Shown here: piece by piece, positions 8,203-16,441 of the stretch
Layout of the letters: every line of letters starts with the position of its first letter
Position numbering within the stretch: the stretch's first letter is position 1
Translations under genes and position numbers: made by a program
Source of the DNA: an uncultured Lentisphaerota bacterium
Lineage (GTDB): Bacteria > Verrucomicrobiota > Kiritimatiellia > CAIQIC01
Assembly (NCBI GenBank): GCA_903896925.1
Contig: CAITZM010000181.1
Location: 118,918-182,917 of the forward strand
Direction of reading: 5' to 3'
DNA length: 64,000 nucleotides
Notes under the pieces: model-generated
Told to the model about the DNA's origin: nothing
The model's input: only the letters and a program-made list of their open reading frames with translations
Database searches by the model: none

Positions 8203-9552
8203 TTATTGTTTCGATTGCTGGTTGCGCGTCTGGAAGCTGTCGGTGCGCATGCTCTTGCGGGACCGGTTGTCGAGGCCTTGCGCCTCGATGCTGGCGGCCG
8301 CCGCCGCCGCGCCCGCGGCATCCTTGTTCAGCTGCGCGTCGTCGAGCTCGTACACCGCGGCCTGCGCGCGGACCTTGGCGCCGGCGTTGCGCAGCGTGGC
8401 GGCGGCCTTGGTACGGTCGCCCTTGTCAGCCTGCTGGATCGCCTCGTCGCGTGCCTCGGCCAGGACGTTGAACGCCATTTCCTTTTGCACGCTGACGTTG
8501 ACCGACTTGATCACGTCCTTCTCGCGATCGCTGAAGCGCACACTGGCCTCGGCCTCGGCGCGCTCGCTCTGGCGGTTGACGAGGTTTTCGTAGGAGCACC
8601 GCGCGTTCGCCAGCTTGCGCACATCGCTCGCGGAGCCGGCGGAGACCTCGACCTCGACCAGCGCGTACTTCGCCTGTCCGCCGTAGAGCTGGTTCAGGCG
8701 CACTTCCACCTTGCGGTCGTCGAGCCGTCCGTCGCGCCCGATGATGCGCACCGGCCGGACGCCGTCGCTGAATTCGATCTCCAGCTTCACGTCGCGCGCG
8801 AAGACGCTCAGCACATCGCCCAGTTCCGCCGCAAAAATCCGCGGCAGGTCGCGGCTGGACTCGACGAAGTAGGTGTTGCCGTCGCTGTGCTGCGCCAGCT
8901 TCGTCATCAGGTCCTCGTTGTAGTCCGCGCCGACGCCGATGGTCGTCACCGCGATGTGCTCCTTCATCAGCGCCGCGCCCAGGCGGCCGAGATCCTCCGG
9001 CTGGCTCGGCCCGACGTTCGCCTGGCCATCGGAGAGCAGCAGGATGCGGCTGACGTACCGGCCCTCGAGGTGCTTGCGCACCTCCGCCGCGCCCTGGCTG
9101 ACGCCGCCGAACAGCGCCGTGTTGCCACGCGCGCGGATCGAGTTGATGCGCGACTCGATCCATTCCGTATTGCCCGCGCTCTGCGGCGGCACGAGCGTCT
9201 CGACCTCGTGGTCGAACATCACGAGCGAGAACATGTCGCGCTCGGTCAAGCGGTGCAGGGCCGCGATGGCCGCTTCCTTGGCCTTCTCCAGTTTGCCGCC
9301 GCCGCTCATCGAACCCGACCGGTCGAGCACGATCGCCAGGTTCACCGGCGGCCGCTCCGTCTTTTCGCGCAGCAGCGGCGCATCCAGCGACACCTTGACC
9401 ACGGCCCGCTGGCTCGCGCCCGCGGGCAGGACGCCGCGATCCAACTCCACCTTGCACGTCACCTTCTCCGTCCGGCTCGCCACCGCCTGCTGTGTAAAAC
9501 CGCAGGCTGCCACGAGCGCCAGACCCACCAGCATTTGCCATTTCGTTTTCAT
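8203..9552 (-). CDS. Exported von Willebrand factor A (VWA) domain protein
   Basis: 449 residues from ATG 9552, preceded by AGGGA; a longer frame exists but lacks support. Signal peptide about 1-24. A VWA domain spans about 70-250 with the metal-binding MIDAS motif D-x-S-x-S (DRSGSMSGGG) near residue 76, a later Thr (GNTALFGG) and Asp (LLSDGQANVG). The C-terminal part is beta-rich then Ala/Gln-rich and charged, resembling the VWA proteins common in Planctomycetes and Verrucomicrobia (YfbK-like). A role in metal-dependent adhesion or cell-envelope complex assembly is likely from family knowledge; no partner gene is adjacent. Confidence 0.85.
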   Translation of the reverse strand: MKTKWQMLVGLALVAACGFTQQAVASRTEKVTCKVELDRGVLPAGASQRAVVKVSLDAPLLREKTERPPVNLAIVLDRSGSMSGGGKLEKAKEAAIAALHRLTERDMFSLVMFDHEVETLVPPQSAGNTEWIESRINSIRARGNTALFGGVSQGAAEVRKHLEGRYVSRILLLSDGQANVGPSQPEDLGRLGAALMKEHIAVTTIGVGADYNEDLMTKLAQHSDGNTYFVESSRDLPRIFAAELGDVLSVFARDVKLEIEFSDGVRPVRIIGRDGRLDDRKVEVRLNQLYGGQAKYALVEVEVSAGSASDVRKLANARCSYENLVNRQSERAEAEASVRFSDREKDVIKSVNVSVQKEMAFNVLAEARDEAIQQADKGDRTKAAATLRNAGAKVRAQAAVYELDDAQLNKDAAGAAAAAASIEAQGLDNRSRKSMRTDSFQTRNQQSKQ

Positions 9553-9722
9553 CGCCGTTCCCTCGCTCCGCATTTTTCCGCAACCGCAGGCGCACACGCG
9601 CCTTTCATCTCGCGGCTGCATTCCATCACAAAGCCCCGCGCCTGTCGTCACACCGCGGCAAAACGATTGTAAAAGATTTGTCAAACCCTGTAGGATGCGC
9701 GGGTCCGTTCGGGGCAAAACAG

Positions 9723-10397
9723 ATGCACGGGGCACTAAATTACAACGCGGTTTGGCTGGCACTCCTCGTCACGGCCAGCGTGACCGGCACAGCGGGCGTG
9801 GCATTGCCCCCGGCCAGCACCACGGAGGGCTATGTCTGCTGTCTGCTCATCAACGAGGTACCCTTCCCCGGCGAGAAGGGCTATCGCTCCGAGGCCGACA
9901 CGATCACCGCCATGAACTCCCTGTTGCATGTGTTGGATGGCCGCCTCCGGTATGTCCCCCCGCCCTACAGCCAGCAGCAGGTCGCGGCGGTTTCCACCCG
10001 CAGCATCACGGACATCATCACCGCCGGCGGCACGCGGGGCCAGTTCGACGGATTCTTCCGCGACGCCACCGGCCGGCCGGCGATGGTGCCGCGGGTGACG
10101 GCGCGCATCGACAATCTGGTGACCATCGCGGGCCAGGGGCAGCCGGGCAAGTTTTTGCGATTGCTGAACCATGCCGCCGCGATCGCCACGAACTACACCC
10201 GGGGCCGGTACACCGAACCCAACGTCCACGCCCCCCTGCAGCGGGTCGGCAGCCTGCCCGTCACCGGGCGGGCTTTTTCCTGGATGGCCGACGAGGCCCG
10301 CTTCCGGCCCGGCGGCAATTTTGTGCGGATACCCGACCAGGACAGCGGCGCGCTGGGCGGCAACCGGTTTTTCACCTTGCGCAAGCAGCCGAAATGA
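9723..10397 (+). CDS. Exported hypothetical protein
   Basis: 224 residues from ATG 9723 with a probable signal peptide to about residue 27 (TAGVA). The mature part starts with a segment YVCCLLINEVPFPGEKGY, followed by AMNSLLHVLDGRLRYVPP and SITDIITAGGTRGQFDGF. The order of a helix containing VLDGR and a later GGxxGQ loop faintly recalls SleB-type cell-wall hydrolases, but I cannot confirm that, and the catalytic Glu is not evident. Its stop codon overlaps the region of the next lipoprotein start, so the two form a two-gene unit. Function unknown. Confidence 0.6.
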   Translation: MHGALNYNAVWLALLVTASVTGTAGVALPPASTTEGYVCCLLINEVPFPGEKGYRSEADTITAMNSLLHVLDGRLRYVPPPYSQQQVAAVSTRSITDIITAGGTRGQFDGFFRDATGRPAMVPRVTARIDNLVTIAGQGQPGKFLRLLNHAAAIATNYTRGRYTEPNVHAPLQRVGSLPVTGRAFSWMADEARFRPGGNFVRIPDQDSGALGGNRFFTLRKQPK

Positions 10398-10411
10398 AAA
10401 GGATGTCCCTC

Positions 10412-11299
10412 ATGAAGAAGCTTGGGCTATGTCTGTTGGTCGTCGCGGCACTGGCGGGCGGCTGCGTGAGCCGGCCCCCGCTGGCCTCGACCGAGCCCAG
10501 CAGCATTGAAATCAAATACATCAGCGAGATCATCCAATACCTCTACCGCTGGCACATGGACGAGACCATGCTGGGCAACACCGAGAACTTCGCCACGCTG
10601 CCGGTCTGGGGGCGTACGCTGCACCCCAAGCTCGACGACGGCGACCGGAGCGAGTTCTACGAGGTGCTCATCCCGGACCTGCTCTACCGCGTGCAGCTGA
10701 AAAAGGCCGACTACACCATCCCCGAACTCGGCCTGCGCGTGACCAACCACAGCTTCAAGGTCATCTCCGCCGAACGCCTCGACGCGCGGCCCGCCATTCC
10801 GGCCCGGGCCGAGCAGGTCATCTTTGAGCGACAACAGATCCTGGACTACCTGTTCAGCAACCGGAATGAGCAGGTCTTCCCCGCCAAGGCACTGCTGACC
10901 CGCATGGAGGCGGCGGTCAGCCACGAACTGCCCACCCTCGTGAGCAACTCCTTCGCCACCGCCCAGACCCTTTACCTCGCGCCCATTTCGCCGGTGTCCA
11001 ACGACCTCTGGCTGTTCTGGGAGACCCAGCAGATGCTGATCAAGTTTTCGTCCGACGCCGACCTGCAGAGCGAAACCTACTGGACCGACAAGAAACTGGG
11101 TGTCCGCTTCTACGACCTCGACAAAAACGTGGTCGTCTCCATGGCGGAAGTCGCCGGCAGCAATGCCTTCGTCACCCGCGACTGGGCGGCGCGCGTGCTG
11201 TTCAACTGCATGGTACACGGCAAGAAAATCGTGCTGCCCCCTCTCCCGGAGCGGCCATCCGCGGGAAACCCGGCCCCCGCCGGCACGACTGCAAGATAA
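10412..11299 (+). CDS. Predicted lipoprotein, unknown function
   Basis: About 295 residues. The start MKKLGLCLLVVAALAGGC at 10412 has AAGGA eight bases upstream and a type II signal peptide with lipobox ALAGG-C; two in-frame ATGs upstream (10394 overlapping the previous stop as ATGA, and 10403) are alternatives. The mature part begins helical (IKYISEIIQYLYRWHMDETML) and has W/Y-rich beta segments later (LWLFWETQQML, SETYWTDKKLGVRFYDLD). The C-terminal tail is Pro/Ala-rich. No family recognised. Probably co-expressed with the exported protein before it. Confidence 0.7.
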   Translation: MKKLGLCLLVVAALAGGCVSRPPLASTEPSSIEIKYISEIIQYLYRWHMDETMLGNTENFATLPVWGRTLHPKLDDGDRSEFYEVLIPDLLYRVQLKKADYTIPELGLRVTNHSFKVISAERLDARPAIPARAEQVIFERQQILDYLFSNRNEQVFPAKALLTRMEAAVSHELPTLVSNSFATAQTLYLAPISPVSNDLWLFWETQQMLIKFSSDADLQSETYWTDKKLGVRFYDLDKNVVVSMAEVAGSNAFVTRDWAARVLFNCMVHGKKIVLPPLPERPSAGNPAPAGTTAR

Positions 11300-11440
11300 G
11301 CAACTGCATGGGCGCGTCCACCGGGAGCGCGCCACGCTACGGCCGCAGATTGACGCTAAAAATCATGTCCAACCCTTTTGCGGAATGGTTTTTGTTCACC
11401 CCTGCCAATGACTCCCACGGTGGTAGAGATTCCCTCGATC

Positions 11441-11458
11441 TGTGCTATACTGCCCACC
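11441..11458 (+). promoter_or_regulatory. Extended -10 promoter of rlmN, apparently leaderless
   Basis: TG-C-TATACT (TATACT at 11446-11451) is a near-perfect extended -10 element. Only 7 bases separate it from the rlmN ATG at 11459 and no Shine-Dalgarno sequence fits, which points to a leaderless message. Confidence 0.6.
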
Positions 11459-12499
11459 ATGGATTTTACTCAAATTGGTGAGGTGTTGGAGGGCGAACCC
11501 AAGTACCGTCTCGCGCAGGCGAAACGGGGTATTTTTGTGGACTTGGTGGAAGACTGGGAGCAAGTGACGGCCTTCCCCAAGGCACTGCGAGCAAGGCTTG
11601 CTGTGGATTTTCCGCTGCCTATCGAGGCGCAGACCTTTGGGGATACCAAGATGACCGCCGTGAAAGCTTTGATCCGCTTGTCGGATGGCAAACGGATCGA
11701 AACAGTCCTGATGCGACATACGGATGGCCGTAATACGGTCTGTGTCTCTTCACAGGTTGGTTGCCCGATGGCGTGTGCCTTCTGTGCGACCGGAAAAATG
11801 AGTCTCTTGCGTTCGCTCTCCGCATCCGAGATCGTGCTCCAGGTGCTCTTCTTTGCGCGCCTGCTCAAGCCGGAAGGGGAGCGCGTGAGCGGGGTTGTCT
11901 TTATGGGCATGGGTGAGCCGTTTGCGAATTATGACAACGCCCTTGCTGCTGTGCGCATGCTGAACGATCATGATGGGCTCAATATTGGCGCGCGCCACAT
12001 TTCGATCTCGACCTGCGGTATCCTTGAGGGCATCCGCAGGTTCACCAGCGAGGCTCTCCAGGTCAATCTGGCCATCTCGCTCCATGCTCCTGACGATAAG
12101 ACACGGCGCGAATTAATGCCGGTAGCGCGAACGCATACGGTCCTCGAGTTGCTTGCCGTTGTGGATGAGTATATCGCACAGACCAAACGCAAGGTAATGT
12201 TTGAATATTTGATGATCGGCGGAAAGAATGATGCCGATGAGCAAGCCCATGCGCTGGCGAAGCTGATGCAGGGGAAACTTTGCATGGTGAATCTGATCGC
12301 CTACAACTCAACCGGCGTGTTCGTGCCGGCGACCAGGGAGCGCATGGTATTTTTCAAAACAGTTTTGGAGCAGGCGGGTGTTCCGGTAACCGTCCGGTTT
12401 CGACACGGGCGGGAAGTGAAGGGTGCTTGCGGTCAGCTCCTTACCAAGGAAGATGCCTATGTGCTTCCGTCTGACGTGACGGATGCAGCCAGCGTATGA
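11459..12499 (+). CDS. rlmN: 23S rRNA adenine-2503 C2-methyltransferase RlmN
   Basis: 346 residues. A radical SAM enzyme that methylates C2 of A2503 in 23S rRNA (and A37 of some tRNAs in E. coli). The CxxxCxxC cluster motif is CPMACAFC near residues 102-109, the SAM motif is MGMGEP near 149, and the methyl-carrier Cys region is GACGQL near 323, all as in RlmN/Cfr. The first Cys of the methyl-transfer pair is expected near the C-terminus as seen. Base composition drops clearly here compared with both flanks, and codon choice is more AT-rich, suggesting acquisition from another lineage. The downstream flavoprotein gene overlaps its stop by ATGA. Confidence 0.93.
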   Translation: MDFTQIGEVLEGEPKYRLAQAKRGIFVDLVEDWEQVTAFPKALRARLAVDFPLPIEAQTFGDTKMTAVKALIRLSDGKRIETVLMRHTDGRNTVCVSSQVGCPMACAFCATGKMSLLRSLSASEIVLQVLFFARLLKPEGERVSGVVFMGMGEPFANYDNALAAVRMLNDHDGLNIGARHISISTCGILEGIRRFTSEALQVNLAISLHAPDDKTRRELMPVARTHTVLELLAVVDEYIAQTKRKVMFEYLMIGGKNDADEQAHALAKLMQGKLCMVNLIAYNSTGVFVPATRERMVFFKTVLEQAGVPVTVRFRHGREVKGACGQLLTKEDAYVLPSDVTDAASV

Positions 12500-13212
12500 T
12501 CCCTTCCGAAGACACTATCTACCGATTGGACCACGTGACCCGGGAGTCCCCTGAGGTGCTGACGCTCTCCTTCGCCCCGGAAGCAGGGGAGCTGATGCAG
12601 TTTCATGCAGGGCAATATGTTTATGTCGATATGATCGAACGGCCGAAGCGACTGCCGAGCCGGCCCTACAGCATCTCCAGTTCCCCAAGCGATGCGTTTG
12701 TGTCCGTGAGTGTCAAAAAACTGGGTGCGTTTTCCGGAGCACTGCACGAGCTGACTCCAGGAAGCCGGGTTATTCTGCGTGGTCCCGCGGGGAATTTCAT
12801 CCCGCAACCGTCGATGAAAAAACTGGTGTTCATCGCCGGAGGCATCGGCATTGCTCCGTTCTTGAGCATTCTGAAGGGCTTTGTGGGCAGGAATGCTCAG
12901 GACCAAGAGGTGCTCTTGTTTTACAGTAACAAGCGTCGGGAGGACATCGTTTTTTTTGGAGAGTTGCAGGGCATCACCCAGGCGTTGAGAGGCGTCCGTA
13001 TTGTTTATTGTTTGACACAACAGGAAGAAAAAGCAGACGAAGCAGGGGAGTATCGTCGCTTTGACGGATCCATGTTGAAGCAATATTGTTCAAAGTTCGG
13101 AATGCAGGACTACTTCCTTTGCGGCTCTGTTCCGTTTGTCACGGAAACATCACAAGTGCTGGAACATGCCGGGGTGCTTTGCCAGAGAATTCATGCGGAG
13201 TTGTTCTATTAA
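12496..13212 (+). CDS. Ferredoxin-NAD(P)H reductase-like flavoprotein
   Basis: 238 residues, start overlapping the rlmN stop (ATGA). It has a FAD-binding barrel with RPYSISSS near residue 55, an NAD(P)-binding domain with GGIGIAPFLS near 114, and the terminal CGS motif (YFLCGSVPFV) near 208, the order of the ferredoxin/flavodoxin reductase family. There is no 2Fe-2S domain, so it must pass electrons to a separate carrier. Coupling with rlmN, a radical SAM enzyme needing low-potential electrons, makes a role as its reductant attractive, but that is inference. Shares the lower GC of rlmN. Confidence 0.85.
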   Translation: MIPSEDTIYRLDHVTRESPEVLTLSFAPEAGELMQFHAGQYVYVDMIERPKRLPSRPYSISSSPSDAFVSVSVKKLGAFSGALHELTPGSRVILRGPAGNFIPQPSMKKLVFIAGGIGIAPFLSILKGFVGRNAQDQEVLLFYSNKRREDIVFFGELQGITQALRGVRIVYCLTQQEEKADEAGEYRRFDGSMLKQYCSKFGMQDYFLCGSVPFVTETSQVLEHAGVLCQRIHAELFY

Positions 13213-13270
13213 TTTAGCGCATTGCCACCGGGCTTGGGAATACTTCAACAGTATTGCGATGTGCATTTTT

Positions 13271-13495
13271 TTAAATTGTTCCACTTGCAGTAATATACCC
13301 GTGACCATAATCGGCGGTCAGCCGTCGGCCCAGCCCCTCGATCATCTGGTCGCCGTATCCAGCCCGCTTCTCCTTCTTCTGGATGTCCTGCGTGATGACC
13401 CGGCCGATGCTCCTGTTCAGGTTTACATCGGATTGCTCTATCCAGCTTTTACCTCCGGCCTCGCAGCCAGGCGTATTCCGCTGGTCTGGGAACAC
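13271..13495 (-). pseudogene. Remnant of a DUF1016/YhcG-type nuclease N-terminal region
   Basis: An open 74-codon frame encodes a stretch, about 44 residues long, with NRSIGRVITQDIQKKEKRAG then YGDQMIEGLGRRLTADYG. This matches the N-terminal pattern I know from DUF1016 (YhcG, PDDEXK superfamily) proteins: IGRxI-x3-Q-x4-RA-x-YG followed by LSxRLTxxFGxGFS. Normal members are about 340 residues, so only the beginning survives and the nuclease domain is missing. It lies in the same AT-richer patch as rlmN. Flanking frame is not convincing as protein. Family match is from memory and should be confirmed. Confidence 0.5.
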
Positions 13496-13512
13496 CTTGT
13501 CGCCGTGCAGGA

Positions 13513-13548
13513 TTGACTCGCGTACGCCGGTGCGGCAGATTCCCTGTC
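13513..13548 (+). promoter_or_regulatory. Probable P-ATPase promoter, leaderless
   Basis: TTGACT (13513-13518), 17 bases, CAGATT (13536-13541), then 7 bases to ATG 13549. The spacing puts the transcription start at or next to the start codon, and there is no Shine-Dalgarno sequence. Confidence 0.45.
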
Positions 13549-16224
13549 ATGGAACCCATCTGGCAGCTGACCATCCCCGCCGCGGCCGCGCAGTTGCGCA
13601 GCGATGCCACGCTGGGCCTCACCACCGCCGAGGCCCGGCAGCGGCAGGCGGAGCATGGCCTGAACCAGCTGCTCGAACAGCCCGGCACGGGGCCGTGGCG
13701 GATTTTCTTCGCGCAGTTCAACGAGCTGATCATCTGGGTGCTGATCGGCGCGGCGCTCGTGTCCGGCTTTCTCAAGGAGTGGGTGGACACCGCCGCCATC
13801 GTCGGCATCGTCATCCTCAACGCCATCCTCGGCTTCGTCCAGGAATACCGCGCGGAGAAGGCGCTGGCGGCGCTGCGGCGGATGGCCAACCCGAACTCGC
13901 GCGTCGTGCGCGACGGCCAGCTCGTCGTGGTGCCTTCCGCCGAGCTGGTTCCCGGCGATCTCGTCGAGTTGGAGGCCGGCGACTATGTCCCGGCCGACGC
14001 CCGCGTGACGCTGCCCACGCCGAATTTCGCCGTCCAGGAAGCGAGCCTGACCGGCGAATCGGCGCCGGTCGCCAAGCAGGCCGAGGCCATCGCCGGGGCC
14101 GACCTGCCGCTGGCCGAGCGCGCCAACCTGCTGTTCATGGGCACGGTGGTGGTCAGCGGCAAGGCCCGCGCGCTCGTCGCTACGACCGGCATGCAGACCG
14201 AGCTCGGGCGCATCGCCGGCATGATCCAGGCGATCGAATCCGAGCCGACGCCGCTCCAGAAGAAGCTCGCCGCGTTCGGCGCGTTGCTCGTCAAGCTCTG
14301 CGCCGTGCTCGTCGCCCTCGTCTTTGTGCTGCAATGGTGGCGCGCGGGCTGGCACCTGCACGACCTGGGCGAGATTTTCCTGACCGCCGTCAGCCTCGCC
14401 GTCGCCGCGATTCCGGAGGGCCTGCCCGCGGTCGTCACCATCGCGCTGGCGCTGGGCGTGCAGCGCATGGTCAAGCGCCACGCCCTCATCCGCAAGCTGC
14501 CCTCCGTCGAAACGCTCGGCTGCGCCACCGTGATCTGCTCCGACAAGACCGGCACGCTGACGCGCAACGAGATGACCGTGCAGGTCGTTGTGGCCGGCGG
14601 ACAGCAATACGAGGTCAGCGGTGTCGGCTATGTGCCGGAAGGCGAGTTTCGTTGCAACGGCGACCACAGGTCGCCGCTACAGGAACCCGCACTGAATGCA
14701 GCCCTCGCCTGCGGCGCACTGTGCAATGCCGCGAACCTGCGGCTGGCGGAGGGTGTGTGGAAAATCACCGGCGACCCGACCGAGGCCGCCCTGTTGACCG
14801 CCGCGGCCAAGGCCGGCCTGAAGCGCGCCGTGCTGGAGGACGCGCAGCCGCTGGTCACCGAGCTGCCGTTCGATTCCGTGCGCAAATGCATGACGATGGT
14901 CCGCCGCACCGCCGCCAATCGCTGCACCGCCTATGTGAAGGGCGCGCCGGACGTGATCCTCGCGCGTTGCACGCTGCCCGAGGCCGAGCGCGCGGACCTC
15001 GCCCGGACCAACGCCGAACTCGCGGGCCGCGCCCTGCGCGTGCTTGCGGTGGCGCAACGCGAGCTGGGACCGGACGAGGAAACGGCGACGCCGGAAAAGG
15101 TCGAGCGCAACCTGACGTTCCTCGGCCTGATCGCGATGATGGACCCGCCGCGCGCCGAGGCTAAAATTGCGGTCGCCACCTGCCACGCGGCGGGCATCCG
15201 CACGGTGATGATCACCGGCGACGACCCCCACACCGCCGCCGCCATCGGTCGCGAGCTCGGCATGTTCGGCCCGGACGACCATGCGTTGACCGGCGCCCAG
15301 CTCGACCGGCTCGACGACACCGCGCTGGCGGCCGAGATCGAGCATACGCCCGTCTTCGCGCGCGTCGCGCCGGAGCACAAGCTGCGCATCGTCCGCGCCT
15401 GGAAGCAGCGCGGTCAGATCGTCGCCATGACCGGCGATGGCGTCAACGACGCGCCCGCCGTCAAGGAGGCCGATATCGGCGTCGCCATGGGCATCACCGG
15501 CACCGATGTGACGAAGGAAGTCTCCGACATGATCGTGACGGACGACAACTTCGCCTCGATCGTCGCCGCCGTCGAGGAAGGCCGCGGCATCTACGACAAC
15601 ATCCTCAAATTTGTCCACTACCTGCTCTCGTGCAACATCGGCGAGATCCTCGTCATGCTCGTCGCATCGCTCTGCGGCCTCCCCGCGCCGTTGCTGCCGA
15701 TCCACATCCTCTGGATCAACCTCGTCACCGACGGCCTTCCCGCGCTGGCCCTGGGCGTGGATCCGGTGGATACGGACATCATGCGGCGCCCGCCACGCGA
15801 CCCGTCGGAAGCGGTGGTGGACCCGCGGCGCGGTTGGATAATGGTGCTGCAGGGCGCGTTCATCGCCGCCTGTTCGCTCGGCGCGTTCGCGTGGGTCCGG
15901 TTCGTGGAGGCCGAGCCGCTGGAAAACGCGCGCACGGCGGCGTTCATCGTGCTTTCCTGCGCGCAACTCTTCCACGCCTTCAACTGCCGCCATGCCACGC
16001 GCTCGCTGTTCCAGCTCGGCCTCTTCACCAACTACAAGCTCGTGCTCGCGGTGGCCATCTCGGCGGCCTTGCAGTTCATCGCCGTCTCGGTGCCGTGCCT
16101 GGAGGTCATCTTCAAAACCGTCACCTTGAGTCTGAACGACTGGCTGCTCGTCATCGCGGTCTCCTCGCTGCCGCTCTGGCTGATGGAGATCGTGAAAATC
16201 TTCCTGCGCCGGCGTGCGCGCTAA
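13549..16224 (+). CDS. Cation-transporting P-type ATPase, Ca2+ (IIA) type
   Basis: 891 residues, the usual length of bacterial type IIA pumps. N-terminal cation-ATPase domain, actuator loop TGES near 166, transmembrane PEGLP motif near 289 (VAAIPEGLPAVVTI, the Ca2+-site helix 4 signature), phosphorylation motif CSDKTGTLT with Asp near 331, nucleotide-site KGAPD near 463, hinge TGDGVNDAPA near 627, and a C-terminal helix bundle. It should export Ca2+ (Mn2+ also possible) from the cytoplasm using ATP. Start at 13549 follows the promoter and begins with MEPIWQL, a normal N-terminus; the frame runs back to 13513 without support. GC returns to the high background here. Confidence 0.93.
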   Translation: MEPIWQLTIPAAAAQLRSDATLGLTTAEARQRQAEHGLNQLLEQPGTGPWRIFFAQFNELIIWVLIGAALVSGFLKEWVDTAAIVGIVILNAILGFVQEYRAEKALAALRRMANPNSRVVRDGQLVVVPSAELVPGDLVELEAGDYVPADARVTLPTPNFAVQEASLTGESAPVAKQAEAIAGADLPLAERANLLFMGTVVVSGKARALVATTGMQTELGRIAGMIQAIESEPTPLQKKLAAFGALLVKLCAVLVALVFVLQWWRAGWHLHDLGEIFLTAVSLAVAAIPEGLPAVVTIALALGVQRMVKRHALIRKLPSVETLGCATVICSDKTGTLTRNEMTVQVVVAGGQQYEVSGVGYVPEGEFRCNGDHRSPLQEPALNAALACGALCNAANLRLAEGVWKITGDPTEAALLTAAAKAGLKRAVLEDAQPLVTELPFDSVRKCMTMVRRTAANRCTAYVKGAPDVILARCTLPEAERADLARTNAELAGRALRVLAVAQRELGPDEETATPEKVERNLTFLGLIAMMDPPRAEAKIAVATCHAAGIRTVMITGDDPHTAAAIGRELGMFGPDDHALTGAQLDRLDDTALAAEIEHTPVFARVAPEHKLRIVRAWKQRGQIVAMTGDGVNDAPAVKEADIGVAMGITGTDVTKEVSDMIVTDDNFASIVAAVEEGRGIYDNILKFVHYLLSCNIGEILVMLVASLCGLPAPLLPIHILWINLVTDGLPALALGVDPVDTDIMRRPPRDPSEAVVDPRRGWIMVLQGAFIAACSLGAFAWVRFVEAEPLENARTAAFIVLSCAQLFHAFNCRHATRSLFQLGLFTNYKLVLAVAISAALQFIAVSVPCLEVIFKTVTLSLNDWLLVIAVSSLPLWLMEIVKIFLRRRAR

Positions 16225-16298
16225 CTCGCCCGCAGCCCCTGACCGGCCACGGCTAGCGCGTTTCCAGTTCACATGCAGCCTGTTTGGAGCGCCTCGTG

Positions 16299-16410
16299 GA
16301 AGCGACCTCCGGTCGCTTTCCCTCAGTGTAATGCGGCCGGCTTGACCCGTGAAGCGCTTGGGCGAAACGGGGAGGCCTCATCCGCGTGGCGGCGGCCCTG
16401 CCGCCACGCC
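16299..16410. terminator. Two hairpins between convergent genes
   Basis: AAGCGACC-TCC-GGTCGCTT (16300-16318) and GCGTGGCGGC-6-GCCGCCACGC (16384-16409) lie between the P-ATPase and esterase stops (16225-16441). No T-runs follow. They probably serve as bidirectional terminators or REP-like repeats; nothing else is seen in this gap. Confidence 0.5.
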
Positions 16411-16441
16411 TTCGATGCAGCTACATCATTGGTGAACCGCT

